Below, piece after piece: positions 21,898-32,374 of a DNA stretch of 64,000 nt. The notes under the pieces were generated by a model. It did no database searches and had not been told where the DNA came from. It saw only the letters and a program-made list of their open reading frames with translations. The position numbers and the translations under genes were made by a program. This stretch comes from Alentia gelatinosa (lineage: Eukaryota; Annelida; Polychaeta; Phyllodocida; Polynoidae). Position 1 is the first letter of the stretch; every line of letters begins with the position of its first letter. Location of the stretch: positions 58,004,335 to 58,068,334 of the forward strand of contig OX465584.1 in NCBI GenBank assembly GCA_950022655.1, given 5' to 3'.

Positions 21898-22040
21898 AGG
21901 AGAACAACGTGATTATACTTGTACTCCATGATTACCTCTTTCAGATCGGTCAAAATACCCACCTCCGTCTCCGACGTCGGTGGGTATTTTGACCGATCTG
22001 AAAGTCGGTAATCATTCCGTACAAGTATAATAACATAGTT
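21898..22040. repeat. Long hairpin with ACCTCCGTCTCCGACGTCGG centre
   Basis: The arms GAGAACAACGTGATTATACT... and ...AGTATAATAACATAGTTCTC pair. The inner part is nearly perfect: TCAGATCGGTCAAAATACCC and GGGTATTTTGACCGATCTGA. No hairpin-superfamily apex is present. Confidence 0.65.
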
Positions 22041-22045
22041 CTCCC

Positions 22046-22176
22046 ATATTACCATGATTTCGAGTGGCCCTATTCTCCGCGTAGTTGACGCGTAGCAAAA
22101 CTCCGGGCGAAAGCGAGGAGAATAACGTAGTGTCTACTACAAGGAGAATATGGCCACACAGATCATGGTAATGTTG
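22046..22176. repeat. Hairpin of family R with a GGCGAAAGCGAGG element near the apex
   Basis: The arms TACCATGATTTCGAGTGGCC and GGCCACACAGATCATGGTA pair, with TATTCTCC / GGAGAATA inside. The centre contains CGTAGTTGACGCG. It relates to the palindrome at 3143-3260 and adjoins the previous hairpin, so two cruciform-capable structures lie head to tail. Confidence 0.55.
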
Positions 22177-22566
22177 TATTCATTACTCACCTTTCGAGTA
22201 ATTGTTAGGAAAAAAATCGTGCTTTGTTTATATGAATTAGTTCCTATAATGCCCGTCAGGTGGCCGAAAAAGCTATATTCACCTAGGAGATTCCGGAGGT
22301 CCGTATTCCACTCATTATCTATCTGTAAGCTCCATAAGCTTAGTATGGAGACTCCGTACTAGGTGGGTTATAAATGATTTTATAGAGTACAGTAATGACG
22401 ATGATACGCCGGTTCGTAAAGGTGACAAGTTATTCACATGTGACATGCAATTCAAAGTCGCTGGAGTAAGAAATACAAGAATACTAGTTACAGTCTGTGT
22501 GGGCAAATGGTCCTCATACTCATGATTATCCAGCCTGATGCAACTGTATTCTCAATGTGTTACGAG
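22177..22566. other. Unassigned intergenic stretch
   Basis: No coding or terminal-repeat signal that I can support. Confidence 0.35.
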
Positions 22567-22745
22567 TATTATCGTAAAATTATATGAGTTTTGATCTTGG
22601 CCACCGTATGCCACGACTGGAGTTTGGCATAGTGACTTCATGAGGTGAAGCCGAGTGAAGTCCACAGCCAAAACTCCAGGAGTGGAATGCTATGGCCATG
22701 ATAAAAACGAATCAGGTTTTGATTTTATCCTATCCCGTCTCCTTC
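22567..22745. mobile_element. Hairpin-superfamily element, family Q, reverse, core lost
   Basis: The hairpin arms match family Q (GATCTTGGCCACCGTATGCC and complement), with apex TGAGGTGAAGCCGAGTGA at 22641-22658. The first bases of the core, TTTTATCCTATCCC, follow, but the core is then replaced by the TIR element starting at 22745. Confidence 0.6.
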
Positions 22746-23100
22746 ACTGCACGAAAAGCACTATTTTACATATATATACGCCATTGCGAAAACGCACGTA
22801 TCGGATGTATCGTGGCTTGTTTATACTTGTATACACCTCTTATACGCGTCTACGTTTCGGGCGTCTACAAGACAGTTTCCATATGTAGACGCGCGCGACT
22901 TGGCTGTCTTTCAAGCCTGGCGTATTGAAGATAAAATATACTCTACCGCAATATATATATACACCAGGCGTATATATGCTACCAAAAAAAAAAAGTGCGA
23001 CCCGCGGCCCACCCGGGCCTGTGGGTGTTGGTAGAGGATACACCAACACTGACCCGCCACCCGCGACCTCCCAACCCCACCCCCTACCAGTAGTGTCCCC
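22745..23100. mobile_element. ACTGCACGAAAA element, left part only
   Basis: It starts CACTGCACGAAAAGCAC and continues TATATATACGCC, as in the complete copy at 41467-41888. It then holds TATATAYACCAGGCGTATAT words and a C-rich run. The matching right end is missing. Frames over the C-rich run are not genes. Confidence 0.5.
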
Positions 23101-23604
23101 AAGTGGCAGAGAACATCTCTGAACAGATTCCATTCAGTCACACTAACTATGTCTCTATATATTCCATAGGGTACCGGCTTCGTATTCTACTGATCGTTTG
23201 TATTGTCCGCAGTTAATGGGATTGGCTATTTCTAAGACTTGGCGCCCTAGTGGCTTTATTTGGACTTGAATACAGAATACCACTTAGAGAGTGTGAGATC
23301 TTATGAGAGGGGTGCGGCAAACAGGCTTGCAAGGCAGGAAACCAGTGTAGGTAGCTCGTATCGATGAGCATAGAGAAGCTAGTCCAACTCGGTGCTATTC
23401 AGGTGCCTTACAATTAATTATAAATAGAGTTACTTGTCAATGGTTTCTATGTTATTAATTATTACATGGTTACCTTCGCCAAACTTTGCATTAGCTGTTA
23501 GCCATAGAATGTCCGATTTAGTTGTCGGGTTCTCCTACATAGTACTCTGTTGTAACCCGCGGATATTTCGCTCTGTTCTGTATTGCCCTAAAGTCATAAC
23601 AACA
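23101..23604. other. Mosaic of short repeat fragments
   Basis: Around 23120-23175 lies ATTCCATTCAGTCACACTAA and TATGTCTCTATATATTCC, resembling 28545-28590. Around 23270-23320 is a one-sided family L end (ACCACTTAGAGAGTGTGAG). The remainder is unassigned. Confidence 0.4.
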
Positions 23605-23900
23605 TTTATCTCACCCCAGATATTTTTTCTCCATAGACTTAACATTGGAAACTCGTATCTAACACCCATTAGATATTTAGGAAAAATATCCAATTGGGGA
23701 TAATGTCACAAATGTTAGCCCATTAGTCAATATTAAGGGTGAGATAAATTCAGAAACCCATTCAAGTTTACCATCAGAGCTCGTTCCCATCTCATTTGAA
23801 TCACATAGCAATTCACGCGGCTTCGCCTTGTGAATTACTACGTGATTCAAACTCGATGGGATACGAGCTCAGACCCTAAACTTTCATGGGTTTCCTCTAT
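23605..23900. mobile_element. Hairpin-superfamily element, family CTCATTTGAATC, complete
   Basis: The core runs from TTTATCTCACCCC (23605) to AAGGGTGAGATAAAT (about 23752) and has CCATAGACTTAACATTGG near 23632. The hairpin has arms AAACCCATTCAAGTTT / AAACTTTCATGGGTTT and CATTTGAATCACATAG with its complement. The apex CACGCGGCTTCGCCTTGTG is at 23814-23832. A second copy is at 29493-29748. Confidence 0.7.
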
Positions 23901-24210
23901 AATATTTCATTTTCTATACCTATTCCATTATAAAATCCATTGAGCAACTACCGGAGCTACACCAATAATATGCGTAGTATTTTAGCAATTAGCGGAATTG
24001 AATGAAAATCTATTTGACTGATCTGATTCAGAAGGACAACAATGGGACATTGGAATTCATTGTAAATTCCCGTAGGGTTTTCGATTACCATTCACATTTC
24101 TATTATAGATTTATAAACACTCTAGATACTTATCAATAGACATAGAACATGCCAAATTCGGCAAGCTCAGGAATTGATACAATTTGGTTGATATACATCT
24201 ACATATATAT
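23901..24210. other. Unassigned AT-rich stretch
   Basis: No supported feature. Confidence 0.35.
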
Positions 24211-24475
24211 TATTATATACCTATGCACTAACTCAGTGTAAATACTTACTGTTCTTAGGGGTACAGTAAGTCGTTACATATTGCACGATACGCCGTGTAG
24301 CTTTGTACTGATTTACATATTGCACACTTTGACTGACATATTGCATGCTTTGACTGACATATTGCGCGCTTTGACTGACATATTGCACGCTTTGCAAAAT
24401 AACACAATCTGATTGGCCGAGAGGTCGACAACATGAATCTTGGCAGAAAAATTGCAAATGGCGGACGCCCTTCAC
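24211..24475 (+). repeat. Second copy of the Crypton-locus 5' end, with 21-bp tandem repeat
   Basis: It starts TTATATACCTATGCACTAAC and ends with TCTGATTGGCCGAGAGG and GCAAATGGCGGAC, paralleling 18136-18337. Between them lies ACATATTGCACGCTTTGACTG repeated about four times (24315-24398). The recombinase frame does not follow. It is either a non-autonomous derivative or a broken copy. Confidence 0.5.
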
Positions 24476-25496
24476 TTTGTGTGTTCCAATGCGTGTCACA
24501 CGCCCAACACAACGAGTTATCACGCGGATATACCAAATATCAAGGTGTATAACGTGTAGCATGCATGCAATACAGTGTAAATTGCTTAAATCTGCGTATT
24601 CGATCGATATCAACACCGACCCTCACCGAGCGGGCGTCAACAAAGGCGACATTTGTGTGATGTCATTAGCAGGGCTTCCCTACGCTCTGGGAAATCCCAA
24701 CGATGACGTCATCGGCGGCCGCACTGTTTAGTCGGCAAGGCGAGTGATGTTTACGTTCAATATCGCATATGTAGGCCATTTAAATGGTATCATGTTAAAG
24801 CTACACGTTAGTTGCCTCGATATATGGTCAATCCACGTGATAACTCGTTGCGTCGCACGTGTCAGACGCAATGCAACATGTGAATTGAGACACTACGAAC
24901 CAAGGCGCCATGGTAACTGGAAAACGTCAACCCGACTCTCCGAACACGATATTCCATTCCGTTTAATCATATAAACAATCAGTACATATACGATTGGTGA
25001 TGTAAAAAGTGATTCCGGGTAACTTCACGTTCTCCAAGCAGAGTTCAGGTCATTTCACGCTATCGATTTGAATCAAAAATTTGTTTGGAGAGCAAACTTA
25101 ACTCGCGCAGGCACGATTAACTTCCGATCAAGTATGGTGATGTACTTGCCGTGCTGATGGACAGTGATAGTGTCAACAGAGTCGATTTCAGAGTTCGAAG
25201 AACGAGTTCGGAACGAGTTCGAAGAACGAGTTCGGAAAGAATTCTGCCATACACCTCGAATAAGTAACATCGTATAGGCGTCATAACTATGTTTTTATAT
25301 AGTATGGTTTTTCTTATATACCCATGCAGAATATTTGATAATTACGTACTGCTGCTCCCCATGCAGTATAAATTGTATACTTAACCCTGTGCAGTACACT
25401 GTTATACTGCACACGTTGAAACATCAGCATGCTGACATGTCTTCTATGCCAATATATGATAAGATTTAATTAATTGTAGGTAAATAATAAATACAT
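24476..25496. other. Unassigned, with an inverted pair and TGACGTCA
   Basis: GTGTCACACGCCCAACACAA...GTTATCACGC (24484-24525) has an inverted counterpart at 24830-24872 (CACGTGATAACTCGTTGCGT...GTGTCAGACGC). TGACGTCA, a CRE consensus, is at about 24704. GAAGAACGAGTTCGGAA occurs twice near 25200-25230. TTATATACCCATGCAG (25316) resembles the start of the previous feature and could mark its far end. The frames are short. Confidence 0.4.
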
Positions 25497-25609
25497 AACG
25501 ACCCACCATGCTTGTTCATGCTACAAAATTCGATGGGAATTGATGTTATAGCAACAATTCCCCATCTCGTTTTGTAGCATGTACCGCATGGTCAGGTCGT
25601 TCTATATAA
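25497..25609. repeat. Hairpin of the TATATAGAACG family, apex lost
   Basis: The arms CGACCCACCATGCTTGTTCA.. and ..GTACCGCATGGTCAGGTCG pair. CTACAAAATTCGATGG mirrors CCATCTCGTTTTGTAG. It lies immediately next to a complete copy. Confidence 0.6.
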
Positions 25610-25619
25610 GTACAGTATT

Positions 25620-25956
25620 CATATAGAACGTCCTGACCATACTATACAAGCTACAAAACGAGATGATAAATTACGATTCGTACGGAACGAGGCGTTTTCA
25701 CCGAGTTCCGTACAAATCGTAAATTATTATCGAGATTTGCAGCTTGTACACGCATGGTAGGTCGTTCTATATTTACTATATACCCGAACTTAGGAAAATC
25801 ATTAATTCATTTCAACCTAACAACTAACTAATATTTTAGTCAACGTGTATGGGAAGGTGTTCCGTATTTTCCCGTACGGTACACTGTTCCGTATGGTATT
25901 TTTCTGCCAAAAGGGTGCGTATTTACAGTAAATACGGCATGGGTATATAGTAAAAA
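25620..25956. mobile_element. Hairpin element, TATATAG family, copy 1
   Basis: The hairpin (25620-25772) starts TATATAGAACGTCCTGACC and is mirrored at its right end. Its apex is GGAACGAGGCGTTTTCACCG. The core (25773-25956) is bounded by TTTACTATATACCC and GGGTATATAGTAAA and contains TCCGTAT/ATACGGA words. Other copies are at 44188-44525 and 58767-59679. Confidence 0.65.
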
Positions 25957-26391
25957 CCCCTTTTATCATACAAACTTTAACCAGTGTAATCAGAGAAGAT
26001 ATCCGTGCTGTATCAGGGTCATATCTCACATCTCTCCCCACACCATCCCCTTGTGTAACGCATGGGAATCTCGTGAAAGGTCAAATTATCACCACTTAAA
26101 CACACCTAACTGATAGCCTCGTCCTGAGGCAGGTGCTGCTGCAGTGTTTCCTCTATCTACATCAGATAGCAGATTAAGGAGAGGAGGGTCGTTGTCGGCA
26201 GTATCAGACGGATTTGTTAGAGGAGCTTAGATTATCGTCCCTGTATCCCTGAGGAACAGTTGATAATTACGTACTGCTACTGGCTATACTGTAAATATTC
26301 TTTATTTTGTATACGTAAAGTTCATTTGATGATAAGGCACCGCTGCTCCCGATACAGTATGAATTCTGTACTGCACCCTATGCAGTACTCC
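25957..26391. other. Unassigned; TACTGCTGCTCC words shared with 18.2 and 25.3 kb
   Basis: TTGATAATTACGTACTGCTA at about 26259 repeats TTGATAATTACGTACTGCTG at about 25335, followed in both by TACAGTAT and CAGTAC words. It is a diverged direct repeat. No gene is supported. Confidence 0.4.
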
Positions 26392-26723
26392 AAAGCCCAA
26401 TGCCCATCTACCGATAAAGCCCAATACCCATCTACCGATTTCGGAACATTCCTGTACCTTTGTGGCGACAAACGGACAGTAATTTGTCTCAGCCAAGGCA
26501 TCCTAATGGAGTCGGCCGTAGTCGATAGATGTAGGACAGCTAGGCAAGGGTGAGCCACCGATTAGTAGACAGATTTGCTAAGGACTAATATCCACCACCC
26601 CCTCTCCTCAATGCCCGCAGATCGAGCGAAGAGTTACGTAATTTGCCTGTGACAAGTTCACCGACTCCTATATGATTTTCAAACTAATCGCTCAACCCTG
26701 ATCGGTAGATGGGCATCAGGCTT
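26392..26723. mobile_element. Harbinger-like MITE (GCCCATCTACCGAT ends), copy 1
   Basis: The left end AAAGCCCAATGCCCATCTAC is present twice in tandem. The right end GTAGATGGGCATCAGGCTTT is inverted. Internal words CCGATTAGTAGACAGATTTG and GTGACAAGTTCACCGACTCC match copies 2 and 3 (56915-57221). The 97-codon frame here is not a gene. Confidence 0.6.
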
Positions 26724-27342
26724 TAAGGGTTGAATGATTAGCTCGCAAATCGTATAGAAGTCGGTGAACTTGTCGCAGGCAAATTATGTAACCTTTCGCT
26801 TGACCGATGGATATCGAGGAGACTAGGGCCGACACCATTATGCCCCAGTCACACTGGCGTAAAAAACGGCACGTCTACGTTCTTCAACGCATTTTGAAAT
26901 ATACAAATGCATGGTGATGCGCGGGAAAACGCGGAGATACATAAAGTAAAGTTGAAATGCGCCGAAAAAACCCACAATATGTACAGAAGCGTTGAGAAGT
27001 GTACTAAAACGTTAAAGTAAACAGATACGCTCCTAATCCAAAGTTAATATGTGGTCCACACCAATTCATACACTAGAAGAAACGCCAAATCTTATGCCCC
27101 AGTCACACTGACGTAAAAAACGGCGTTTTCCCGTGTACGCACATCGACGTTCTTCTACGCATTGTGGTCACCACAAATTCAAATACGTAGAAGAAACGCC
27201 AAAATTCACGCCAGTTTGACTTTGACATTACGCCAATGTGACTGGGGCATTAGGATGTCTCGCCTGAGACAGATTACTGTCCGTTTGTCACCGACAAAGG
27301 TACATGAATGTTCCAAAATCGGTAGATGGGCATTGGGCTTTA
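26724..27342. mobile_element. Harbinger-like MITE, copy 2, with a nested MITE
   Basis: It has the same interior as copy 3 (GGTTGAATGATTAGCTCGCA, GTAACCTTTCGCTTGACCG) and the right end GTAGATGGGCATTGGGCTTT. Its left terminal repeat is missing, so it abuts copy 1 directly. It is interrupted at 26841-27249. Confidence 0.55.
26841..27249. mobile_element. Harbinger-like MITE (TGCCCCAGTCACACTGGCG ends)
   Basis: TTA precedes TGCCCCAGTCACACT at 26841 and again at 27095. The single inverted end AGTGTGACTGGGGCA-like sequence closes at 27249, followed by TTA. The shorter unit 27095-27249 is complete. The left part 26841-27091 is a second, one-ended copy. GTAAAAAACGGC and GAAGAAACGCCAAA words are repeated inside. 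Confidence 0.6.
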
Positions 27343-27503
27343 GACCCCGTGTATAGGCACAACCCGCGTTAACGGACACCTTTGCTCGGAACGGTTCCCG
27401 TTATCAGATGTTTATTCTAACCCTGTATAAGCGGACACCCTGCGTAAGCAGACACATTGGCCCAGAACTGAGGGTGTCCGCTGAAGCGGGGTTCTACTGT
27501 GCA
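27343..27503. mobile_element. Tigger/pogo-like MITE, degraded
   Basis: The right end GCGGGGTTCTACTGT and interior (GCGTTAACGGACACCTTTGC, TCTAACCCTGTATAAGCG) match the complete element at 54792-54970. The left end is damaged. Confidence 0.5.
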
Positions 27504-27534
27504 GATTATATGGGTACATCAGATTTCGCATTTA

Positions 27535-27757
27535 GCAGCACCTGACGACTGTACGACATGCTCTGATGGCGGCAACTCTTTCAATCCAGCTTGAATTAGT
27601 CGTCTGGACAGGTGGCGATTAATCACCGAGTTGCATTTTAGAAATAAGTTGTGTAGTATGAATTGCATGATCGATTGCATAATCGAGCACCATCTGACGA
27701 CTATTGGCTAGACGATCTAAAATCGGCATGTTTTTAGTCATCTCGTGTAAACGACGG
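27535..27757. mobile_element. Family M element, degraded
   Basis: Contains CAGCTTGAATTAGTCGTCTG, GCATAATCGAGCACCATCTG and ACTATTGGCTAGACGATC, the reverse-orientation vocabulary of family M, and ends ATCTCGTGTAAACGACGG. Confidence 0.45.
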
Positions 27758-28113
27758 GAAAGTCCAATCTGCTAAAAAAAAGTTGTGATATTAAATTATA
27801 ATGTAAAATCAGTGACTACATTTGTGGAGTTTGCGTTAATCATTACGGCATCAAATGTTCAATTGGCAACCTCTTTTCATTTTGATATCTAAATGTGAAT
27901 AGTAATACCAGCATATATTTTGGGGATTCTCCTGAATTCCTCAATAAAGTCCTGATAAATTTTGAGGGTGTTTTGCGTTATTTTTTCTAAATTTTGGGTT
28001 TTTATTCGGGGTGTCATCTACCCGACATGGTATAGACTTTTTATATTATCATGTAGCTAGTAGCGAATGTCACACTTTTACTGAACAGGAGTTCTGATTC
28101 CGTTCGTCACTAA
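27758..28113. other. Unassigned AT-rich stretch
   Basis: No supported feature. Confidence 0.35.
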
Positions 28114-28324
28114 AGGGCATGCTCCACCAGGCCGATTTTTCACCCGATCAATTGTTCCTGGGGCCTTAAGAGGAAGCTCACATATTGTAATGTATTTAAT
28201 TCTGATAATTATAGTTTAATAAGTGACCATTTTCAAAGATTTGAGAAATTCTAGGGCATCCGATAATGATCAGTAAGTGCCTGGCTACGAAATCGGCGAC
28301 CGTCGGTCCAGTGGAAAAACCCCT
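28114..28324. mobile_element. Harbinger-like MITE (CTCCACCAGGCCGATTT ends)
   Basis: The ends AGGGCATGCTCCACCAGGCC and, inverted, AGGGGTTTTTCCACTGGACC are flanked by TAA at 28111-28113 and 28325-28327. The interior ATTCTGATAATTATAGTTTA is shared, inverted, with 37566-37739. Confidence 0.65.
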
Positions 28325-28337
28325 TAAGTGACGAAAG

Positions 28338-28600
28338 AATATTCATACGTCCCTCCGTACCACCTGACCACTGTCATTCTACTATTCATTCAGTTGTACA
28401 ATGGCGTTTATAATAATCTCCTGGTATATAAAAAATAAGGAGACATAGTGAGTTAGACTGATTTACATCAGTTCCTTTTTGTTTTGGTCGGAAATACTCC
28501 CCTCGTCCTTCCAACTCGGTGAATATTTCCTTCCAAAACAACTCGGAACAGATACCATTCAACCCAACTAACCATGTCTCCATATAGTACCCAGTAATAA
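28338..28600. repeat. Direct repeat with 30182-30316; internal GGAGACATAGTGAGTT inverted pair
   Basis: CGTACCACCTGACCACTGTCATTC and AATGGCGTTTATAATAATCTC recur near 30193 as CGTACCACGTGACCACTTTC and AATGGCGTTTTTAATGATTTC. Within the left copy, GGAGACATAGTGAGTTAG and the complement-type AACTAACCATGTCTCC form an inverted pair about 120 bp apart, so the unit may be a MITE. Confidence 0.45.
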
Positions 28601-28960
28601 CATCAAGGATAGAATTTCCAGATTGTAGAAGAAATGAGGTGCACTATGGTGATGCCGAATGGGCTGAACCCTGATTGAGATAGAGACTCCCTGATATGAT
28701 TATCTAACTCCGATATGCAGTGACAGTGCCCTTTGACACCCGCATGGTACGTTTCTATATCTGCCACAACGTCCACTCTTTGAGTGAGTTTCTCCTGCTA
28801 TATACACAAGGCTGGGAATCAATTCCCACACCATACACAGGAAAGGAAAGCCCCACGAGCGGTAACCTCTAAGGTAGGTAGTTATTGATTTGTATTTGTT
28901 GGGTCTGGGGGAACGGTGATTGCTGACTCTATTGCGGCATCTTGCCGCATGCTCCAATGT
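28601..28960. other. Unassigned stretch
   Basis: No supported gene. It runs into the 46-bp minisatellite. Confidence 0.35.
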
Positions 28961-29245
28961 AGACTGGCTCCATTCCCTGCATCCTATGGCTACCCTCCTT
29001 GCTGGGATACAGGCTCCATTCCCTGCATCCTATGGCTACCCTCCTTGCTGGGATACAGGCTCCATTCCCTGCATCCTATGGCTACCCTCCTTGCTGGGAT
29101 ACAGGCTCCATTCCCTGCATCCTATGGCTACCCTCCTTACTGGGATACAGGCTCCATTCCCTGCATCCTATGGCTACCCTCCTTGCTGGGATACAGGCTC
29201 CATTCCCTGCATCCTATGGCTACCCTCCTCGCTGAGATACAGGGA
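28961..29245. repeat. 46-bp minisatellite, about six units
   Basis: GGCTCCATTCCCTGCATCC restarts every 46 bp (28966, 29012, 29058, 29104, 29150, 29196). Since 46 is not a multiple of three, the same units read through in all three frames and produce overlapping frames of up to 126 codons. These are by-products of a stop-free repeat. Confidence 0.85.
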
Positions 29246-29492
29246 CTGGTTCCTGCATGGAGTTGTCCCATTACACTAATTCCATATAAGGAATAGAGTA
29301 GACCGAGTAGCCAATGACTGCATTCGCAGCAAACCCCGACCTTGACCCTGACCTCCTTACATGATATTTAAATAGCGCCTTGGGATGGTTCTACAGTCGA
29401 GAGTTGACCTAGAATCTAGTGGGCCACAACCACAACCTTACGGCCGCCTGTCCACAAAACCGTCGATTATTGTCTAATGTATATTGATTTAT
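29246..29492. other. Unassigned, with a family P arm fragment
   Basis: GGCCGCCTGTCCACAAAAC at about 29440 is one arm end of the family P foldback. No partner arm is nearby. Confidence 0.4.
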
Positions 29493-29748
29493 TTGAAACT
29501 CGTATCTAACACCCATTAGATATTTAGGAATATATCCAATTGGGGTTAATGTCACAAAGGCTAGCCAATTAGTCAATATCAAGGGTGAGATAAATTCAGA
29601 AACCCATTCGAGTTTAGGGTCAGAGCTCGATCCTATCTCATTTGAATCACATAGCAATTCACGCGGCTTCGCCTTGTGAATTACTACATGATTCAAACTC
29701 GATGGGATACGAGCTCAGACCCTAAGCTTTCATGGGTTTCCTCTATAG
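29493..29748. mobile_element. Hairpin-superfamily element, family CTCATTTGAATC, 5'-shortened core
   Basis: Matches 23650-23900 closely: AAACTCGTATCTAACACCC, GGGTGAGATAAATTCAG, then the hairpin with apex CACGCGGCTTCGCCTTGTG at 29660-29678. The TTATCTCACCCC start and CATAGACTTAAC word are missing. Confidence 0.65.
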
Positions 29749-30779
29749 TATATATTTCAGACTGAATTAATTTGAAAAAAAATACATACTATTTAATGGC
29801 GAACTCTTTTTTCATAAATAAATGGGTTTTTTTTTGCGATATAGATAGTGGAGTTCAAAGGGATGAAGTTGATGGGATATTTGTCAGTCTGTGCATTATA
29901 GTCTCTGGCATCTGTACGCGCAGAACTGAAAAACCCTGCATCTTGTTGGCCTTCGCTGCTCACTTAAGAGGGAAGGTATCCTTTGTTGGCTGTTTTTAAG
30001 GAGCACGTCTGATTAATGGCAAATAAATGTATCAAGATGTCTGCACGGAAATACAGGAAGGAATCAGAGCGAATTTTCTTTGTATGCATTAGCTCAGGTT
30101 GTTCATTCCTGTCTGCCATTGTCTTTCCCGCCATTGTCTTTAAACATGATATTATTGTATACCCATGGGCGAATGTCTCATATTGTCCCCTCGTACCACG
30201 TGACCACTTTCATTCTCGGGAAAGTGAGTTGTAAAATTATAAAATGGCGTTTTTAATGATTTCTATAAAATATAGGGGGACATAGTGAGTGTATCTGAAT
30301 TTCATCTGTTCCTTGATATTTTGATCTGGGAGTTGTTTCAAAAGTCGGGAGGGTGCTAAATGAGAGAACTCATCGCCAAAGCGAGAGCTAACAATGGCAC
30401 TTGTCGCTGTCGAGGTGGAGGTGCCGCTCACTATTGGGTATTGGTACCGGTTTTGATGCCGCTTTGATTCAAATTAAAGTGCCGCTCGCTGTTGCGGCCG
30501 CCCGCTTTCAAAATGTGACGTGCCGCCGGCGAGACCTCACTCGACTTTTGACACAGCTCCCAGATATAGAGAGGTGACATTTGGAGTGTTCTAATCGCAG
30601 TGTGTTATGCGGCTGGTACCTCCCATACCTCAAGTTGCAAGGGGTACCAAATATCGAGAAGTGTTTGATATTCAAAAAGAATTGCGATTGGGTGTATACA
30701 TATGAGTTACCTCCAGTCTGAGACTGGGCGAGAAACTTGCAGTTCACCCTGTGCGTTTCTCAGACTGGGCGTACCATAT
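29749..30779. other. Unassigned, includes the right copy of the 28.3-kb repeat
   Basis: 30182-30316 repeats 28338-28475. Short ORFs of 60-79 codons conflict with each other. GCGGCCGCCCGC near 30495 is the only GC-rich spot. No gene is supported. Confidence 0.35.
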
Positions 30780-31170
30780 GGGTCTATTTTTCAAAACCTG
30801 CATTTTCCCTACCCAAGGACAGAAAAAGACCCCAAAATATAAACTTGAAAACAATTGCTTAATTAATACATTTCCATTTACTACAGATATTTAGCTATTT
30901 CAGGCAATTTATTCCAATAATTTCTGAGCAGATGTTATGATTTTATACAGATTTAGAGAAAACTCTCTTTACATGTTACGTCCGACACCCATGAGAAGGG
31001 AAAGGTTTTTGGAATTTCCTAGTTAGATGCACTTATTGGTCAAACTGAAACAATAACATATATAAAAGGAACGCATGTATCTATACCTCTATGATATCCA
31101 AAATCCAAACATGTGAATCTGTCAGATTTTCTTAGACAAACTTTTGAGTTTTGTCCAAAGCACCAAATTA

Positions 31171-31569
31171 TCTTATGTGCTTTACAGCACTTATAAAGAA
31201 TAATGGACACAGACTGGCAATAGTAAATATTCAATGAGCAGTTGCTATGATTGATCGGGGAATATTCTTCCCGTGGATCTCAGGCTAGATTCTATTCTGA
31301 TTGTAATGATCCTCCTTTGAATGGTACACTTTAATATCAGATATTCCAATCGCACTAGAACATCTGATGGGATAGAATTCACCTCCATTCAGGACATGGA
31401 CAATGAACATTGAGCCACAACCGTATTCAACAACTTCAAAAGACAGCTTATAAGATGCAGCCACCAATGGCGATAATTTCAGCAAGAATTGATAACCCCA
31501 CAATAATTCTGTTGGGGAATTACTGGTGATACTGCTGAGCAGATTCCCAAGGTTTCAGGCCATTGCTAA
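31171..31569. other. Unassigned segment inside the 4-kb element region
   Basis: A 72-codon minus-strand frame (31285-31503) has no recognised motif. It could be part of the original element or an insertion. Confidence 0.3.
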
Positions 31570-32374
31570 AGCCGGAGACACACCAAGCGAGAATGTTTGA
31601 TATTCTCGCCAAGAGAAGGCCAAATTCGCCCACATAATTAGTAGAAACCGAACGAGAGTTAGACTTCACAATGTTTATGCCACGACGGGAAGGTCGTGTA
31701 TAACTACACGAGGCGTAGCCGAGTGTAGTGAGGAGCAGACCTGACCAGACAAGTCTAACTCGAGTTTGGTTTCATATTTATCCTACCCCATCTATGCTTT
31801 TGTATTACTGTTAAAAAGATAAATATTGAGTCAACGACCAACAGAACTTTTTTCATAGTAGCTGACATCCTGCTCTCTGATTGGTCAATATTGTTGTTAC
31901 TCTAGTGGCATAAAAAACACTTTATGTCACAGCCTGCCACATAAAATTTCCCTATGTTAAGTCTATGGCGGTTTTTTATTAGGGGTAGGATAATCGCCAA
32001 GACAGAATCGCTAGGACGGTTCTGAAAATGCAGACACACCAGGTTTTTGGTGCATGTAAGCGATATCTGAGCGAGTACTGCCATCGACAAGTATTTGACC
32101 AATCAGATTGAGTTTTAAAGTCACATGATCGCTCACTCTTCTCACTTTACTCGCACATACGGTAATCACCAAATAATCCAACATCGCTCAGACTTGGCGA
32201 ATTTTCCGTTCTCGGCAAGTGCTGTTTATCGCTGGTGTTTTCTTGCAGCCTCGGCTCGCATGGTGTGTCCCATAATCGTCACCCTCCCACCTTGAAGGCG
32301 AGAAATACTGAGCGATTACATTTCTCGCTGGTCCAGAATCGCCGAGGGTTCCGCTCGCCTGGTGTGTCCCCAGC
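31570..32374. mobile_element. Harbinger-like MITE (GACACACCAAGCGAG ends) with a nested hairpin element
   Basis: The left end GCCGGAGACACACCAAGCGAG-type sequence is mirrored at the right by CTCGCCTGGTGTGTCCCCAG. TAA flanks both ends (31567-31569, 32375-32377). The hairpin element at 31641-31993 lies inside it. Relatives are at 35371-35574 and 48061-48409. Confidence 0.6.
31641..31993. mobile_element. Hairpin-superfamily element, family GGTTTCTAC, copy 2
   Basis: The hairpin arms GTAGAAACCGAACGAGAG and CTCGAGTTTGGTTTC pair. The apex CGAGGCGTAGCCGAGTG is at 31709-31725. The core follows, from TTTATCCTACCCC (about 31774) to AGGGGTAGGATAAT, with CCCTATGTTAAGTCTATGG. It is inverted relative to 10937-11290. 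Confidence 0.65.

Noticed and set aside
24255..24616. Frames of 93-127 codons with YVSQSAQYVSQS repeats
   Set aside because: The repeated peptide is the 21-bp tandem repeat at 24315-24398, which is a multiple of three and so keeps a frame open.
28916..29296. 126-, 119- and 78-codon frames with SLHPMATLLAGIQAPFPASYG repeats
   Set aside because: A 46-bp minisatellite read in three frames at once. The units agree as DNA, not as protein.
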